This document shows positions 21,773-34,309 of a stretch of DNA of 64,000 nucleotides, one piece after another. The notes beneath the pieces were generated by a model, which was given only the letters and a program-made list of their open reading frames with translations, was not told the DNA's origin and did not search any database. This DNA is from Scytalidium lignicola. Taxonomy: Eukaryota; Ascomycota; Leotiomycetes. Numbering within the stretch: position 1 is the stretch's first letter; every line of letters begins with the position of its first letter. The DNA lies in NCBI GenBank assembly GCA_002812745.2, contig NCSJ02000100.1:1-64000 (forward strand). Direction: 5' to 3'. Position numbers and translations under genes: made by a program.

Positions 21773-23614
21773 TTATCTAGGATTTACAAGGTTCTTTAGC
21801 TCTCTCTCAACTTTATATATGCTTTCCGGCCACCAATATTCCCCCGTATCTATTGTGGAGTCAACCCAGCCCTGGCCCCGCATGAACGATACGATGCGGC
21901 CAAGTTCCCAAGCTCCTATGCCACCGATCCACCATACACCATCCAGTAACATAACTAGCACGACCCAGTGAGCAAAAATGTCTATAGCCAGCTTATGAAC
22001 TGGACTAGAATCTGACAAACTCAATCCTTGACATCCCCATGGCTCTTGGCTACTATCACTAGTTTGCATACTGATTGAATCAAGGATCGTCTGTACAAGG
22101 TTTAGATACTCGGCAGGGACTCGATTTAGAAAAGCCATTATAACTCTCCGTAGCGGTCTCGGTGTTGTTGCGGAAGATGTCACGCGGGCTAGGTAGCTCT
22201 TCAGCCACATTGGCACCGTGGAAAGTCGGCCTGATGATGGGAAGTCAAGCTTAGATTGGGACTGACTAGCATGTGATGCAACAGATGAAAACGAGCCCTT
22301 GGTTGAGAACAGTTCTGTTGCGATGCCAACGAGTATGTCAAGCGACTCAAAACAGGCATTGAGACCTGCATCGTACCTGTCAGACCGATCTAGTAGATTA
22401 CTAGAGCTATTTGATTGTGTTGGTGATAGCTTCATATTTTCAACTGCGCGGAAGGCATGCGCTTTCTTGCGCAGAGCTTCAAACGCAGGCCCTGATGATG
22501 CAGCTATGATAGGGAAAAGCAAATTCTTGGTTCTTTCTGAAGGCCCATCATCAGGAGATATATTTAGAATATCAAATGCTGTTTGGATATTACCGTTTGG
22601 ACAGGTAAATGCTAAGGGTGGTTCAATGGATTCTTGTCTAATTCCAACAGTTTTGGTATCATCATTAAGCAAACCAGTAAAAGCTAAATGGGCGGCGCGG
22701 ATTAGTGAAATCCACTGAGTCTGTGCGAGGATGAACTCTCTTAATAATGGTTCGTTGTCAGGTTGCGTTTCAGCAAGCCGTATTCGTAGGCAGTGACTTG
22801 ATGTTGCATACAAGACCATTAGTGCCGCATTTGCGAGCACATAGTCGTATTGGTTCAAATTGGGCAGGTCTGCTTGTACTTGTAGAAGTGAAGTCCTATG
22901 ATGCTGATCGGCAAAGACAAGGAGATCATGAATCTCGCGTCTATCTTCGACAGTAGTCCTAGGCCGTTTGAGCATATCGTGAGATTTGCATATTGCAGCT
23001 AACGCTAGTATAGAACTCATGAGAGGCTTGCTGCGGAACGCAAGGTTTGGAATGCCGACTTGCAGAGCGTACAGGTCTTCTGCATCGAGGGGTATAATTC
23101 GACTAGTATGCATCAAATAATGGCTGAATAGCTCTAATTCCATTGAATCCAAGAACACATTGGGGTACATATCCATGGGGAATTTGCTGGCCTCACTATA
23201 GTCCGGGAAGGGGGATGGAATATTATTAGAGGCAGGGCTCGACGCCGACGGTGAGCTCCCAACATTTGATGCCGCGTAATAATTCTGGCTACGGACAACT
23301 GGGTTCTGCCGCTGTCGTTTAGGACGATCGGGCAGTGTATACGGCACGAAGCTATGTTCATCTACACACCCAGAGTCGGACAGACTCTCTCGGTACTGGC
23401 AAGCCAGGCCATTTTTCACACATCTCGAGCAACTTGGGACAGCCTCATTGCACTATAGACAGCGGTCAGAAATCTTAGAGAGTAAACAGAGAATCATAGT
23501 TGGTTTATATACCTTCTTTCTCCGTTGCTTGCACCGTATGCATCCATTTCTAGACTTCTTGTGTGGTCGTCGGGTCCTATACTCGGAAGCACTTTCCAGT
23601 TGTTCATTACTCAT
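21773..23614 (-). CDS. Zn2Cys6 transcription factor (UPC2/sterol-regulator-like layout)
   Basis: Two exons, 23614-23513 and 23452-21773, give 593 residues. The intron splits the zinc cluster: the first exon ends NGCIRCKQRRKK and the second begins CNEAVPSCSRCVKNGLACQY. Together they restore the C-x2-C-x6-C-x5-C-x2-C-x6-C array. The C-terminal region (ELFSHYLMHTSRIIPLDAEDL, IPNLAFRSKPLMSSILALAAICKS) resembles the UPC2/ECM22-type fungal factors. An in-frame Met at 23668 is an alternative start. Fully open frame in a degraded neighbourhood; targets unknown. Confidence 0.85.
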
Positions 23615-26600
23615 GGCGAGTATGTCAAAACTTGGTGATATTAGATGTTCTACTGATGTTCTTTGCATAGAAGCATACCGGTAGCATCATATATATCATA
23701 TAATAAATTGTATAAATTATATACTTAAAGTAGGGTTTGTGCTCAGCCACCACTCCTACTCCAAGTATTTGGAATTTGAGATGGTAAGCGAATTGGGCGA
23801 CAATTAACTCCGCAGGGCTTGGCGATTCGCCTGGACGTCATCATCCATGGAGCACTCAATTGTTGCCTTAAGAAAGCTCAGCTGAACCGTGACTTATTCT
23901 TTGATAGCTTATGACTTTGACATGTATCAACGGATGTCTACTTCCGAGTCCACGACGACTTCATGCTGTGGATGGTAAGCCAGTTGAGAACAGCCTAGGA
24001 CCACAATTACTGCCTCAGGTGTCCGCACATACGAGTCCGACAAAGCCCTGTGCCTCCTTGCCTGAATTTTGCACTCGCTTGACTCCCAAAATCACCTGCT
24101 ATTCCTGAAAGCCACTCGTCATGAAAACTAGCTTCAATTGCGCTGCGCAATCCATCAACTTATGGTTAAACATGCCTTTCCTCAGGAGAGTCTGGCATAA
24201 ACTCCACCAGAATGAGGACTGCAAGCTTATCTTCGGCCAACTAAGGTAACAACAATCTCGTTATCGGAGTACAAATGTTGAGGTTGCTATACCGTCATAC
24301 AGCATCCGCACAAATGACCTCTATAAATAGTTTCTTTGGCTCATATGCGGGGATTTTCAACTCCTCAATCCGGATTGACACCTGTGCATTGTCGCAAGCT
24401 CCGATCTTTCCTATTAGCCAGTGTCAAGTCAGCCATACGTTAGAATCAAATACGTTAGCTGGAGAGACGGATCAATATAATCAGCACCTTGGAGCCCACT
24501 ATAACATCTGAAAAACCTAGTTAAATTGTCCATATGCCTCGTCATCACCCTGAAAATGATCGTATTCACCGCTTGTCTAACGGTAGCCCACGTGCTGTGA
24601 CATGCAGGACGTCTGCCATCTCACTGTGAGCAAGAATATGCCACCACAGATGTGGATAACACTAAACATGCCCGTTAGTACGTTTGTATGATTAGAGAAA
24701 GCTGTCCTCAGTTTGCCATATCTATGTTCTTCCTATCCTCGGCACATCTCAGCATTCATTGCAAGTGCCTGAACACCTCGGGTTAAATTCAATTTCTAGT
24801 CGGTGTTGCGACATTCGGATTGAAATCCAGAACAAAAATGCGTAGATGGTTAAATCTGAGGATTATCATGCCTCTTAAATGCCGTTCATGGTAGGTGGAT
24901 GGATAAAACTCGACGAAATTTGATTATTTTATCCTTCTCTCGACTATTTAACTATTAAGATCGAGACGTAGTCCTCTTATATTACAACTCCCCGTTTAAG
25001 TATCTACAGCTTCGCTCAACACAACTAATCCCCCGAAGCTGAATCTCGCGTATTCGCATGTCAAGTTTTAAAAGTATATATATTATCTTATTATGTATTA
25101 AATTTAACTTTTATCTTCTATTATTGCAATTTCTTATATTTGATAAGTCTTGTACNTTTTAACTTTTCTTCTTAGACTAAGCTTATAAAGTTCTTTATTT
25201 AGTCTGTTATTAGTATATGTTTAGTTATCAACNTTTTTTGGAAATCAATTCTTATAGACTTTTCAAGTAGCTTTTGTTCTTATGTCTTATATTATTATAA
25301 TGCCTTTACACATCTAAATAACCTTATTTCATTTTGGAATGTCAACTTTGGACCTTGGATCAACTGAATCTTTTACTTAAAGTAACTGCATATAATTATA
25401 AACATCGATTGTTTAAAGTAACTTAATTTCATCTATAATAGCTTTTAGTTCTAAGCTGTGCATTATCTTTTTCTACGAGTCTTTTATTATAACTTACACA
25501 AAGTATAATACTTTGTTAAGGAGTTTTATAAGGAAGTTGGTATTGATTATATTATATATAACTTTGTGAACGGGAACAAAGTAGTACTAAGCAGGTTAGG
25601 TGAAATCTTCAAGCAAATTGAAATTCTCACTGCATGCTAGAAGTATATGATTAAAACAGGTGACTTCTTGAATTCTTACAGTTAATACTTCTACACTTTT
25701 AGCATATAATTAAATTAAGTAGACTAGTCAGAAACATAACATCAATCAGCGATCTAACTTGATTAATCTTTTTCAGGTATAATATATACAGTATTATATT
25801 TGTATGCTTCACTATAAATGTCACCATTAAACGTTGGTTAATGCAGCCTCCTCCATAATTATATAGACTAGATAAAAATGAATCTAAAGATTGAACTGAC
25901 GAGTTCACTTATAGAATCTCTTTTATAACCCTTTGATAATGCTCTTATGTTCTAGAACACTTTCAAATTGCTACAATCACATCTTACTCACACTTAAACT
26001 CACACTCAAGCGACTGCATTGAAATGAAATATTAATTGCAAATATCAACACTCTAATATATTCCAGTGAGTAGGTTAATTTGACCTGTTAGCTAATTGAC
26101 TAGAAGAGGTATGAACGAACAAAAGCACTCTATGAATAATTTAGACCAGAATACGCAACCATCCGATCCTGATCTGTAGTTTCATACAGAATAAAGGATA
26201 AAACATCCACAATATACAAATTTATGAAAACGAAGCTCTTTCCCACTAGATAAAATCTAATAAATCAGGAGATATATTTCCAAATCGGGCTCTGGCTCAA
26301 TAATATTTAGAAACTTTGAAATGGCTAATCCGGATACGGCACAGACTAATCATAGTTTTCCTAACAACAGAAACGTGATGCATGACGTAAAAGGCCTAAT
26401 CTTGTGGATACGGACAGAAAGCCTCACCAACTCCTCATCTACATCAAAAAGTTAATTACTTACGCCTCAGGACAAAAAGAGCCATGAGGCAAGGGCAGAT
26501 CTGCTAGAAAAATATTAAAAGCAAAGAACTAAACCCGTCTCATAAATTATACTATAACAGCAATGCATATATTAGTAGCTAAGGATAAGTACGCCTTACG

Positions 26601-27106
26601 TGCCCTAACTTCCTCATAAAACTTCTTTATTCTTAAGACCCAGTTAACATAAAAGTGCAGCTGCATAAACCCGATAATCCTCCGGAAATGCCTCAAGAGA
26701 CTAAGTGATACTGTCTCGATAACCAACAATGGACAAGAAACACTCATTACCTCTCCTCGCCACGAGATCTTATGATAAGTTGTTCAGGATATTCAAGAGG
26801 TTGTTCAAGGTACAGTATTCAAAGCGATACTCAAGTTGTTCAAGTGAGTTAACTGAGCCGAAGGTGATTAGCGCCTGAGCAAGAGCGGCAAGCTTACTAA
26901 CCGAATGTGATCACAAAAGGGAAGGAATTACTTGATAATACCAGCACATTACAACCTTAGAACAACGTTTTAGAAGATGGATCAAATAAATATGGCTATT
27001 CTAAAATAAAATATCGAGTAATATATCTACTACTCACTGTCCATTCATCGTATTGAGCGGCCATTGCCCACATCGACCCCATGCAACACCGTTGCTGTCT
27101 CCGATA
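23615..27106. other. 3.5-kb gene-free stretch
   Basis: No open frame here has a recognisable domain or convincing splicing. From about 25060 to 25560 it is strongly AT-rich with N calls before T runs (25156, 25233). No tRNA, rRNA or tandem array was seen. It is probably repeat-derived DNA decayed beyond recognition. Confidence 0.5.
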
Positions 27107-28204
27107 TTAAGCCTTGAGTGCACCGTTTAGACCCACTACCGAAGCTCTGAGATAGTACGGATCCTCATCAATACGCTTCCGTATCTCTCCCATAGCTAAT
27201 TCTCCGACGTCCCAAGATGCCCAGACGAAGCGGCCATGAAGAAATTCGGCCTCCTTAGTGGCAGCCCAGACTGCAAATGAACCACAAAGTTCAGCTAAAC
27301 CGAATTAAATAAAAATAATTAGCATATATTACAACCACATCGATACAGGATAGGAGGATGTATCTTACGATTGTCGAAGAGAAGGTCCGGTGGTGGATTT
27401 AGTACCTTCCATCCCTCGGTAAGTATAAGGCCTGGATGGAAGCTAACGACCTGCATTTTCTGAGGCGGCGTATTCTGAGCAATAACTTGGAATAACAACG
27501 CTCCAGCCATTTTCGTAAGGGTATATGCTGGGCGCACGGCTATCACAGGATGAGCCGACATGTGTATCGCCTGAGTCGCCACATTGACAATGAACTGTAA
27601 ATATGAGCAGTTAGATGTATTCGTATTTCTTGGGAGTGGATATGGAAAAGAGTTCAAATTAGAAAGGGGAAAAACTTGCCCTTTGTTTGTCACCGGGCTG
27701 AGCGTAGAATTTCTCAGCCAAGTATAGTGGACCCTTTGTATTTACGTCGAATTGAGACCAGACTTCGTCTGCACCAAGCTCAAGTATTGGTTTGGCCTCT
27801 GTGAACTTGGCGGCATTTGGAACGAGAACGTCAACAGTGATGCCCTGGGTCGAGAGGTCTTTCCAGAGCACATCGAGTTCAGCAAGGTTGGTAATATCGC
27901 AGGTACGAGCAGTGATCCTGGTTTTGACATTCACTTCTTTTGCTACTTGCTCAAGACTGGAACTAGCTGTTGCTAGTACATCGGCACGACGGCCAATGAT
28001 GATGACTGTGTCAGCAGAGGCCTTGACGAAGGCTTGAGCTATGGCGAGGCCAATGTTGGTACCGCCACCAGTTACCAAAACTACCTTCCCAGACTGGTTC
28101 AACTCAGGCCTTGAGGGAGATATAGCGGGGTATACATCCCGGTGAACAGTTTTGGTGAAGTCAGTTCCAATGGCCTGATGGTATAGTAGTTCCCAGTCTG
28201 CCAT
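27107..28204 (-). CDS. Short-chain dehydrogenase/reductase
   Basis: Three exons, 28204-27680, 27594-27369 and 27294-27107, give 312 residues. The cofactor motif is VLVTGGGTNIGLAIAQAF, then IIIGRRAD. NAA is present in LVPNAAKF, and YTLTK supplies the catalytic Tyr-x3-Lys. The C-terminal WDVGELAMGEIRKRIDEDPYYLR is typical of a common fungal classical SDR group of unknown substrate. The first intron appears to begin with GC (AGG|GCAAGT) rather than GT, a recognised minority splice type. It is divergent from the Zn2Cys6 gene at 28773, suggesting a regulator-enzyme pair. Substrate unknown. Confidence 0.87.
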
Positions 28205-28772
28205 GGCTAAGCAGTAAGAGTGATGCTGACTTTGACTGCTTAAATGTGTATTAGAGGGGAGTTTCTGAGAGGGTTGATCGGTGAAGTAATATAGAAAATT
28301 TAGTTTATACTCTAAAGTTACTCTTGTTTTCATACTCAGAATATCGTAGGGAATCATGATGACTTTATATTAGTAGATTGCTAATCACTAAGAATCATCG
28401 GTGAATTCTTAAGCACCTTGGTATTCGCCACTGAAACAAATGACTAGGAACGATGGAAATGATGTTCCGCTATCTATCATCATAACAGAGAAAATTGGAG
28501 CTACGATATACTCCATTGTATCCAATGTTGAAAATTAATGGTAGAATATATCCATAAACGGATGGTTTCCGCAAATCGAGGTGGTAGATGTAAACGTTAA
28601 TAATGCTCACTCGTATGGCACAGCTGCGGTGACTATCCCAAAGCGGATAGCTCCCGCAGCGGCGCAGCATGTGTGCACTCGCTCTGAATAATCCAGTGAT
28701 CACAAATCCGCATCAAATCTATCGATTTCCTCCTCTGGATCACAGGCTGCGGGAGCTAATAGTTGTACAGCC
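28205..28772. promoter_or_regulatory. Divergent region between SDR and Zn2Cys6 genes
   Basis: A 568-bp head-to-head intergenic region. AT-rich near the SDR and more GC-rich near the regulator; GGATAGCTCCCGCAGCGGCGCAGC at 28646-28669 holds CGG and CCG triplets. No clear operator. Confidence 0.35.
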
Positions 28773-30017
28773 ATGGCTGGCGGTTTACAGACCAAAGCTT
28801 GCACTGCCTGCGCAGCGGCAAAGCGGAAGTGCGAAAAGCAGAAACCGTGTTGCATGAGGTGTAAGAAACGAGGGATAGAATGCAAGTATCCATCATCAAA
28901 GCCGAGCAATTTTGTTCTTTGCGAAGGAGATGATCCGTCTCCTGCTGTGATGGACAATCTACCTTATGGCGCTCAGTTGTGTGCATATTCTCCGGGCATA
29001 CAACCTAGGGGAGCCGACAATGTCAGGCTAACCCCGAGATTAAGCCCCGGATTCTCTAATGCTCTAATTAATAACACACTGCCTGCAACCTGGTTTACTT
29101 CCCAGGAGACCTGGGAAGTCCACCCTCTACCACTGACGCTGTACAAGTCATGCTCTTTCGCTGATATGAACCGTCCTATCATAAAGATTCATCAGTGGCT
29201 TACCCAATGGATCCAGGAAGGAAGTAATCCCTTCATCCACTCTCGACTATATCAGATACGGTTCCCCAAGTCAGTCCAAGATGCATATACGACTCTATTA
29301 TCCTACTTTCATAGGACACCGTCGAATGAAAAGATAATTTTTCAAATCATCGAAGATCGAGTTAAGCAATTGGTAGCAGAACAAGGCGTACGTCCAGGAG
29401 ACTCACCAGAGGACATAGCTGCGAATACAGTCACTACTGACCCTCTTGAGCATGTAGCTCGGGTTCAGGCATTGTTGTCTTATCAAGTTGTTTGTCTCTG
29501 CAATGGCGACATTCGACTTCGCCATCTTGCAGAGACTTACATTCCCGTACTAGACATCTGGCAACAACAGATGATTAAACATGCCAGTCAGGCGTTCTGT
29601 CTAGGCAGCTTCATGATCTCGTCGACCCATGAGCCAGCAATTCTGGGATTAAATCTATCCGACCTCGAACATGGCAGTAATCTTGTCTGGTACTCCTGGA
29701 TACTTGCTGAGAGTATTCGGCGCACGTGGCTGATCGCCTCTGGAATCCAAGCAATATATTTAGCAATTCAACGAGGAGGGGCGGTTCCTTGTAAGGGTGG
29801 TATGATGTTAACAACTCGTCAAGGAGTCTGGGAAGCTCGATCGGCTCCGGCTTGGGAAAAGATCTGTTTAGAGGTCAATGTAGGATTAATGCAGATGGCG
29901 GAGGCGGATAGGCTATTTACAGAATTCACACCAGAAGATGTGAATGACTTTACAAAAGTACTCTTTGAAGCAGCATTTGGTGTTGATAGAATAGAGAGGT
30001 GGGGAGTACGGATATAA
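28773..30017 (+). CDS. Zn2Cys6 transcription factor
   Basis: Single-exon 414-residue protein. The zinc cluster is at residues ~9-37: ACTACAAAKRKCEKQKPCC, then MRCKKRGIEC. The remainder (HQWLTQWIQEGSNPFIH, LLSYQVVCLC, RTWLIASGIQAIYLAI) matches the loosely conserved C-terminal region of small fungal Zn2Cys6 proteins, often found beside accessory metabolic genes. It lacks an obvious full Fungal_trans domain. The divergent partner is the SDR gene at 27107-28204. Target and inducer unknown. Confidence 0.85.
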   Translation: MAGGLQTKACTACAAAKRKCEKQKPCCMRCKKRGIECKYPSSKPSNFVLCEGDDPSPAVMDNLPYGAQLCAYSPGIQPRGADNVRLTPRLSPGFSNALINNTLPATWFTSQETWEVHPLPLTLYKSCSFADMNRPIIKIHQWLTQWIQEGSNPFIHSRLYQIRFPKSVQDAYTTLLSYFHRTPSNEKIIFQIIEDRVKQLVAEQGVRPGDSPEDIAANTVTTDPLEHVARVQALLSYQVVCLCNGDIRLRHLAETYIPVLDIWQQQMIKHASQAFCLGSFMISSTHEPAILGLNLSDLEHGSNLVWYSWILAESIRRTWLIASGIQAIYLAIQRGGAVPCKGGMMLTTRQGVWEARSAPAWEKICLEVNVGLMQMAEADRLFTEFTPEDVNDFTKVLFEAAFGVDRIERWGVRI

Positions 30018-30139
30018 GATTGAAATAACGATGAATTGTCAATAGTATAGCTCAATGTTTGTATTCTTCATATTCCTTTTTGAAAATAATTTAATCTACT
30101 TAAATTTTCTTGTAAATTGACCGCTCCTAAATTATATCT

Positions 30140-31830
30140 TACCACCAAAATTCTTCCAAGGCATTACTTCCATTAACTCCCATGATGCACGCTGCACTTC
30201 TTGCTCATTACCTGTAGCCTTTAGCAAATTGGCAATCTCTTGGAAGGAGGCGATATCAGCTTCACATTCTGTCCCTGGAACCGGTAAGATTCCATCTTGA
30301 AAATAAGCTCTAACATGCGATGCCGTACAGGATGAAAAAGCTGCTAATGACGTATGCTATAAGAGGTCAATTCGCTTCTTCATGATATTCAACGGATAAG
30401 CAAGGGATGGGGGTTGTAATATATATAGACTTACGCCGTATGAATTTTAAACCAAGACTACCAAACCCTTGAATCTATTCGCATTATTTCGTGCACTACA
30501 AAATGGAGTAACATTATCGGCTGTATTGGCAATGAATAGAACGGGGTAGCTAATGTTCCCGCCAAATGGTTCTACATTACCCTCAAAAGTTAACTTCCAC
30601 AATTTTCCAATTGATTATTCACAATTAAAACATACCTAAGTATCTCCATTTAGCTTCAGCCTTCCAACCCACGCAAGCAATTCGAAACAGTATATTTACC
30701 ACCCTAACAGCAAAGCTCATCTTCATTACATCGTCTGCATAGCAAATAAATCCTTCCACGTCATCCTTTTCCGCCAAACCATCCAAACACATGATCGCCC
30801 GAAAAGCATCGTCGGTCCCTTCTGGATCCTCAAGAGCACCGAGAATTCTACAATCACATGAGAACTGCTTCTGGCGCAATCCCCAGGCACTAGCTATAGC
30901 GAGAAATGAGGCTCCATCTCCTTGTTCAAGCGCAACACAAACACAAGCGAGCTTAGGGAATAGCTAAATAGGGTAATAAAGGCTGGTGGATATGAGGCGT
31001 TTAAAGGAGGAATAGATAACAAGCTCAAGAACAACTGTAATTCCAGAGTAGGTACCTATGCAACTAGCAAAAGTAGCCGATACAATGCGAGGGTTGATTT
31101 TGAGATTTTCTAGCAGTCGATTCAAGCGCTTTTCAATTGCAACTAGTGTAAACTCGTAGAGAGCACATCGTGAAAGTCCAGCATAATGACAAAGCTCATA
31201 AAATGCAGCCATTACTATATCTGTATCATACACAAAATGTGTATGTGCGCAGTTAACCCATTCATCGTAATCAACATTTCCTAATCAGTATTTCTGCGTT
31301 TAGTATAATAAAGCAAAGAAACATTTCAACAATAAAGATTACATACTATCATTCACCATCTGGTCAATCTTGTCAGGGTACATGAATGCAAACATCCTAC
31401 CAAGCACTAAGCCATAACTGAACACCCAATACTTTATCTTATCATATCCAGTCTTGTGTAAAATTTCCAGCATATCTCAAGCTGCTAATGTTGTACTAAC
31501 AAAACTCAGTAGTCTATATATCCCAGTAGTTTCATTCCCCCCCNAAAAAAGATGTACACAGATCTGAAGAGGCAGCTACACGAGCAAATACATCATAAAT
31601 AAGTCCTGGATATAAGTCGATCACACTTACATCTTGTAAAGACCAGACATATTTGCTCTGTCGTGATAGTCAACAGTTAAAGGAAAAAGTAGTTGCTCTA
31701 ACTGGTTTTTATCAAAGGCGAGTTACTATCATTATTGGTTAAAGCATATTGCTTACCACCCCGAGGATCAAGACTAATAATGTCATAATTCGTACCAACA
31801 ACTTTTTGAAGGGCTACTTGGTATTATCAA
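30140..31830 (-). pseudogene. Decayed TAP-like alpha/beta hydrolase
   Basis: Scattered but ordered pieces of a fungal TAP-family serine hydrolase are readable on the minus strand. VVGTNYDIISLDPRGG lies near 31750-31800, DMLEILHKTGYDKIKYW and the nucleophile-elbow-like FSYGLVLG near 31380-31470. DAFRAIMCLDG and CVGWKAEAKW are at 30640-30830. The C-terminal segment HTSLAAFSSCTASHVRAYFQDG and LPVPGTECEADI is at 30220-30350. The pieces lie in different frames, with stops and extra AT-rich sequence between them. The gene is therefore broken, although some gaps could be introns. An N at 31544 adds uncertainty. Confidence 0.8.
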
Positions 31831-31937
31831 CTAATCTCTTCTCTTTTACGATTATGTTCAGTTAGTAATCCTACCCCTCTTACTCCTCAGCTCAACTAAC
31901 TCACCTAAGCAACCTAAACCTCGTCTAAAGTACCTTA

Positions 31938-32172
31938 CGAACCGGGTGCCAAAAGTCTGTGTAGACTAACCGAAATTGTGCGCAGAATATCAATTATTGT
32001 GCAAAGTACCTTCTATAGAGCTATTTGAAATTTATTTAAATTAATAATTCAAGGCATCTCTTGATCTTAATGAATTTTTTCAATCATTAATGTAATGTTT
32101 TATTATTAGTATTTCCCAATTATGTGAAAGGCAAAACTTTGGGGTGTACACAGACTTTTGGCAGCCGGTTCG
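31938..32172. mobile_element. Short MITE-like element with 26-bp terminal inverted repeats
   Basis: CGAACCGGGTGCCAAAAGTCTGTGTA at 31938 has an inverted copy ending at 32172, with one mismatch in 26 bp. Flanking TTA triplets at 31935-31937 and 32173-32175 could be a 3-bp target duplication as used by PIF/Harbinger elements; a TA duplication of a mariner type is not exact. The 235-bp element has an AT-rich interior and no coding capacity. Confidence 0.7.
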
Positions 32173-32323
32173 TTAAGCAGCCTCCTGAACATCTTAAATA
32201 ACTCATCTTCCAATCTCATCTTCTATTTTTACAATTAATCACTTTCTGTCGGTTCACCTGTAGCACGCAGTACGGTACGCAATTATACGTAATATACTGT
32301 TGTGCTATTCCATGGTTGCTGTA

Positions 32324-32381
32324 CGATTAGGGGTGGGAGAGCAAAGCTGTAGGAGCTTCGCTCGCTCCCACTACCTAATCG
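32324..32381. repeat. Imperfect palindrome (hairpin)
   Basis: CGATTAGG...GGGAG near the left end pairs with GCTCCCACTACCTAATCG at the right end, around AAAGCTGTAGGAGCTT. GC-rich arms in an AT-rich setting suggest the tip of another foldback element. No flanking duplication was recognised. Confidence 0.5.
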
Positions 32382-33109
32382 GGACTAGTTTACATCGCAC
32401 GTGAATATCACGTGTACGCAACCAATATATTACTTCCAACACTTTCTTATTATACTTGTTAAGTCCTGTCAATACTTATAAAACACTAACGAGTATTACA
32501 ATTCTCTTTATAAATTATTCCCTTTTATTCTACAATTCCTTAAACATGTTATTTCCTCAATTTTATTATTTAACAAACTTTTTGAACCTTTTATCTAAAA
32601 GTTTAATTTACTAGTTTTATTCTATTTAGTTTTGTGTACAAACTATTATTCTATGCTCTTTGATGTTAAAAAAGAGCTTATTAAAAAGAATTCGTATAAT
32701 CATATTAAACTAACTGTCTGATCTAGTTAAGACCGGCAAGGGCTGTTTTCAAGACTAGACTGTTTAAACTGTAGACTACACGATCCAGTGAAGAGTTCGC
32801 CATTTCCCAGAGTTCGAATGGATCAACCAATGAGGCGAGCAACAGCGGCATCTTAACCGGATTGCATCATCTGTTCATTAACGGCTGCACAAGCCAAGGC
32901 ATAATGTCGCAATTTCAATAGAGCATTATGTGCTTCAAAACGACACAATCGTATATTTAACTTCATAGTCTTCATCTTATTGAGATAAATATCAAAGGCC
33001 AGGATCTATAGAGTGACCAAAGAATTGATAATATAGACCGTTACGTTCAATGCGACTGTGATCTTGATTTTCTGCCTTGACATACCATTTCTCTCGTCTT
33101 TGTTTTAAA

Positions 33110-34309
33110 ATGACGATTACTATCACTCAATCCGAATTGGTTCTCAGAACACAGCCCGAGAAAGGGCAGTACCCAGTACCATTGTTGCTCTCTGGAGCGC
33201 TTGATCAATTCAAATATGAGGAGATAACGCCTGTGATTGGACGTGAATATCCCAGTGTAAATATAGTTCACGATATCCTTAACGCCAAGAACTCTGACGA
33301 CTTGCTTCGCGATCTCGCAATCACGAGTAGGTCGTTGATGTCAATTCCATCGGTAATAGTTCACTGATATATATCATTCTAGTATCCCAAAGAGGCGTAG
33401 TGTTCTTTCGTGCTCAAGACAACTTGACCGATGATCTCCAGAAGACGTTGGTTCAACAACTTGGCAAGCTCTCTGGTAAACCTTCGGACTCTACCTTACA
33501 TATCCATCCTCTCTTAAATGGTAGCCATGAATTTGGCGTTGACGACAATGAGATTAGCACCATCTCATCTGCAGGTTTCAGGTCTTTATACCCTGGCCAA
33601 ATCCAAAAAGATCGGGATGATAGAAAAGGGGGCGCGGCATCATGGCACAGCGATATCCAATTCGAACAATATCCAGCCGATTATACGAGCTTACGGCTGA
33701 CCCAACTTCCATCCTCAGGTGGTGACACTTTATGGGCGTCGGGATACGAGCTCTATGATCGGTTCAGTGACCCGTATAGGAAATTCTTTGAGGGTCTGAC
33801 AGCGACGTTCAAGGGAGAAGGATTTATCAAGGCTGCTGATGCTCAGCCTGATAAGTTTCAAATCTATGAGAAGCCGCGAGGTAACCCTGCCAATATCGGT
33901 CGTGACCTTACAGCTGTTCATCCAGTTGTGCGAACCAATCCGGTTACGGGATGGAAGTCGATTTACGCCATTGGAAATTTTCCTCAACGCATCAATGAAC
34001 TGAGTTCGCGTGAGAGCAGGGAACTTTTAGATCTTTTCAAGAGACGAATCGAGGAGAATCATGACTTGCAAGTTAGATTCAGGTGGAAGAGTCAGCACGA
34101 CATTGGTGAGAGTTCAATTCAGTCAATATTGTAGATCTCAGGCTAACCAATTTCAAGCAATCTGGGATAACAGAAGTGTCTTTCATAGTGCTACTAATGA
34201 TTATGATAACCTGGGTGACCGTGTAGGTCATCGTGCTGTCGGAATTGGTGAAAAACCATACCTAGATCCTCAAAGCCTTTCAAGGACCGATGCACTCAGA
34301 GTAAATTAG
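33110..34309 (+). CDS. TauD/TfdA-family Fe(II)/2-oxoglutarate dioxygenase
   Basis: Three exons, 33110-33326, 33383-34105 and 34158-34309, give 363 residues, the usual size for fungal sulfonate/alpha-ketoglutarate dioxygenases (yeast Jlp1 group). Iron ligands are visible: His and Asp in SWHSDIQFEQYPADYT and the distal His in GHRAVGIGEKPYLDP. The splices restore AITISQRGVVFFRAQ and HDIAIWDNRSVFHSATNDY. The likely reaction is oxidative removal of a substituent from a small organic acid; the substrate cannot be read. It is intact, beside a damaged haloacetate-dehalogenase-like gene, but co-function is only conjecture. Confidence 0.87.

Noticed and set aside
24275..24511. 78-codon frame in the gene-free stretch
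   Set aside because: No domain, no splice context, random-looking composition.
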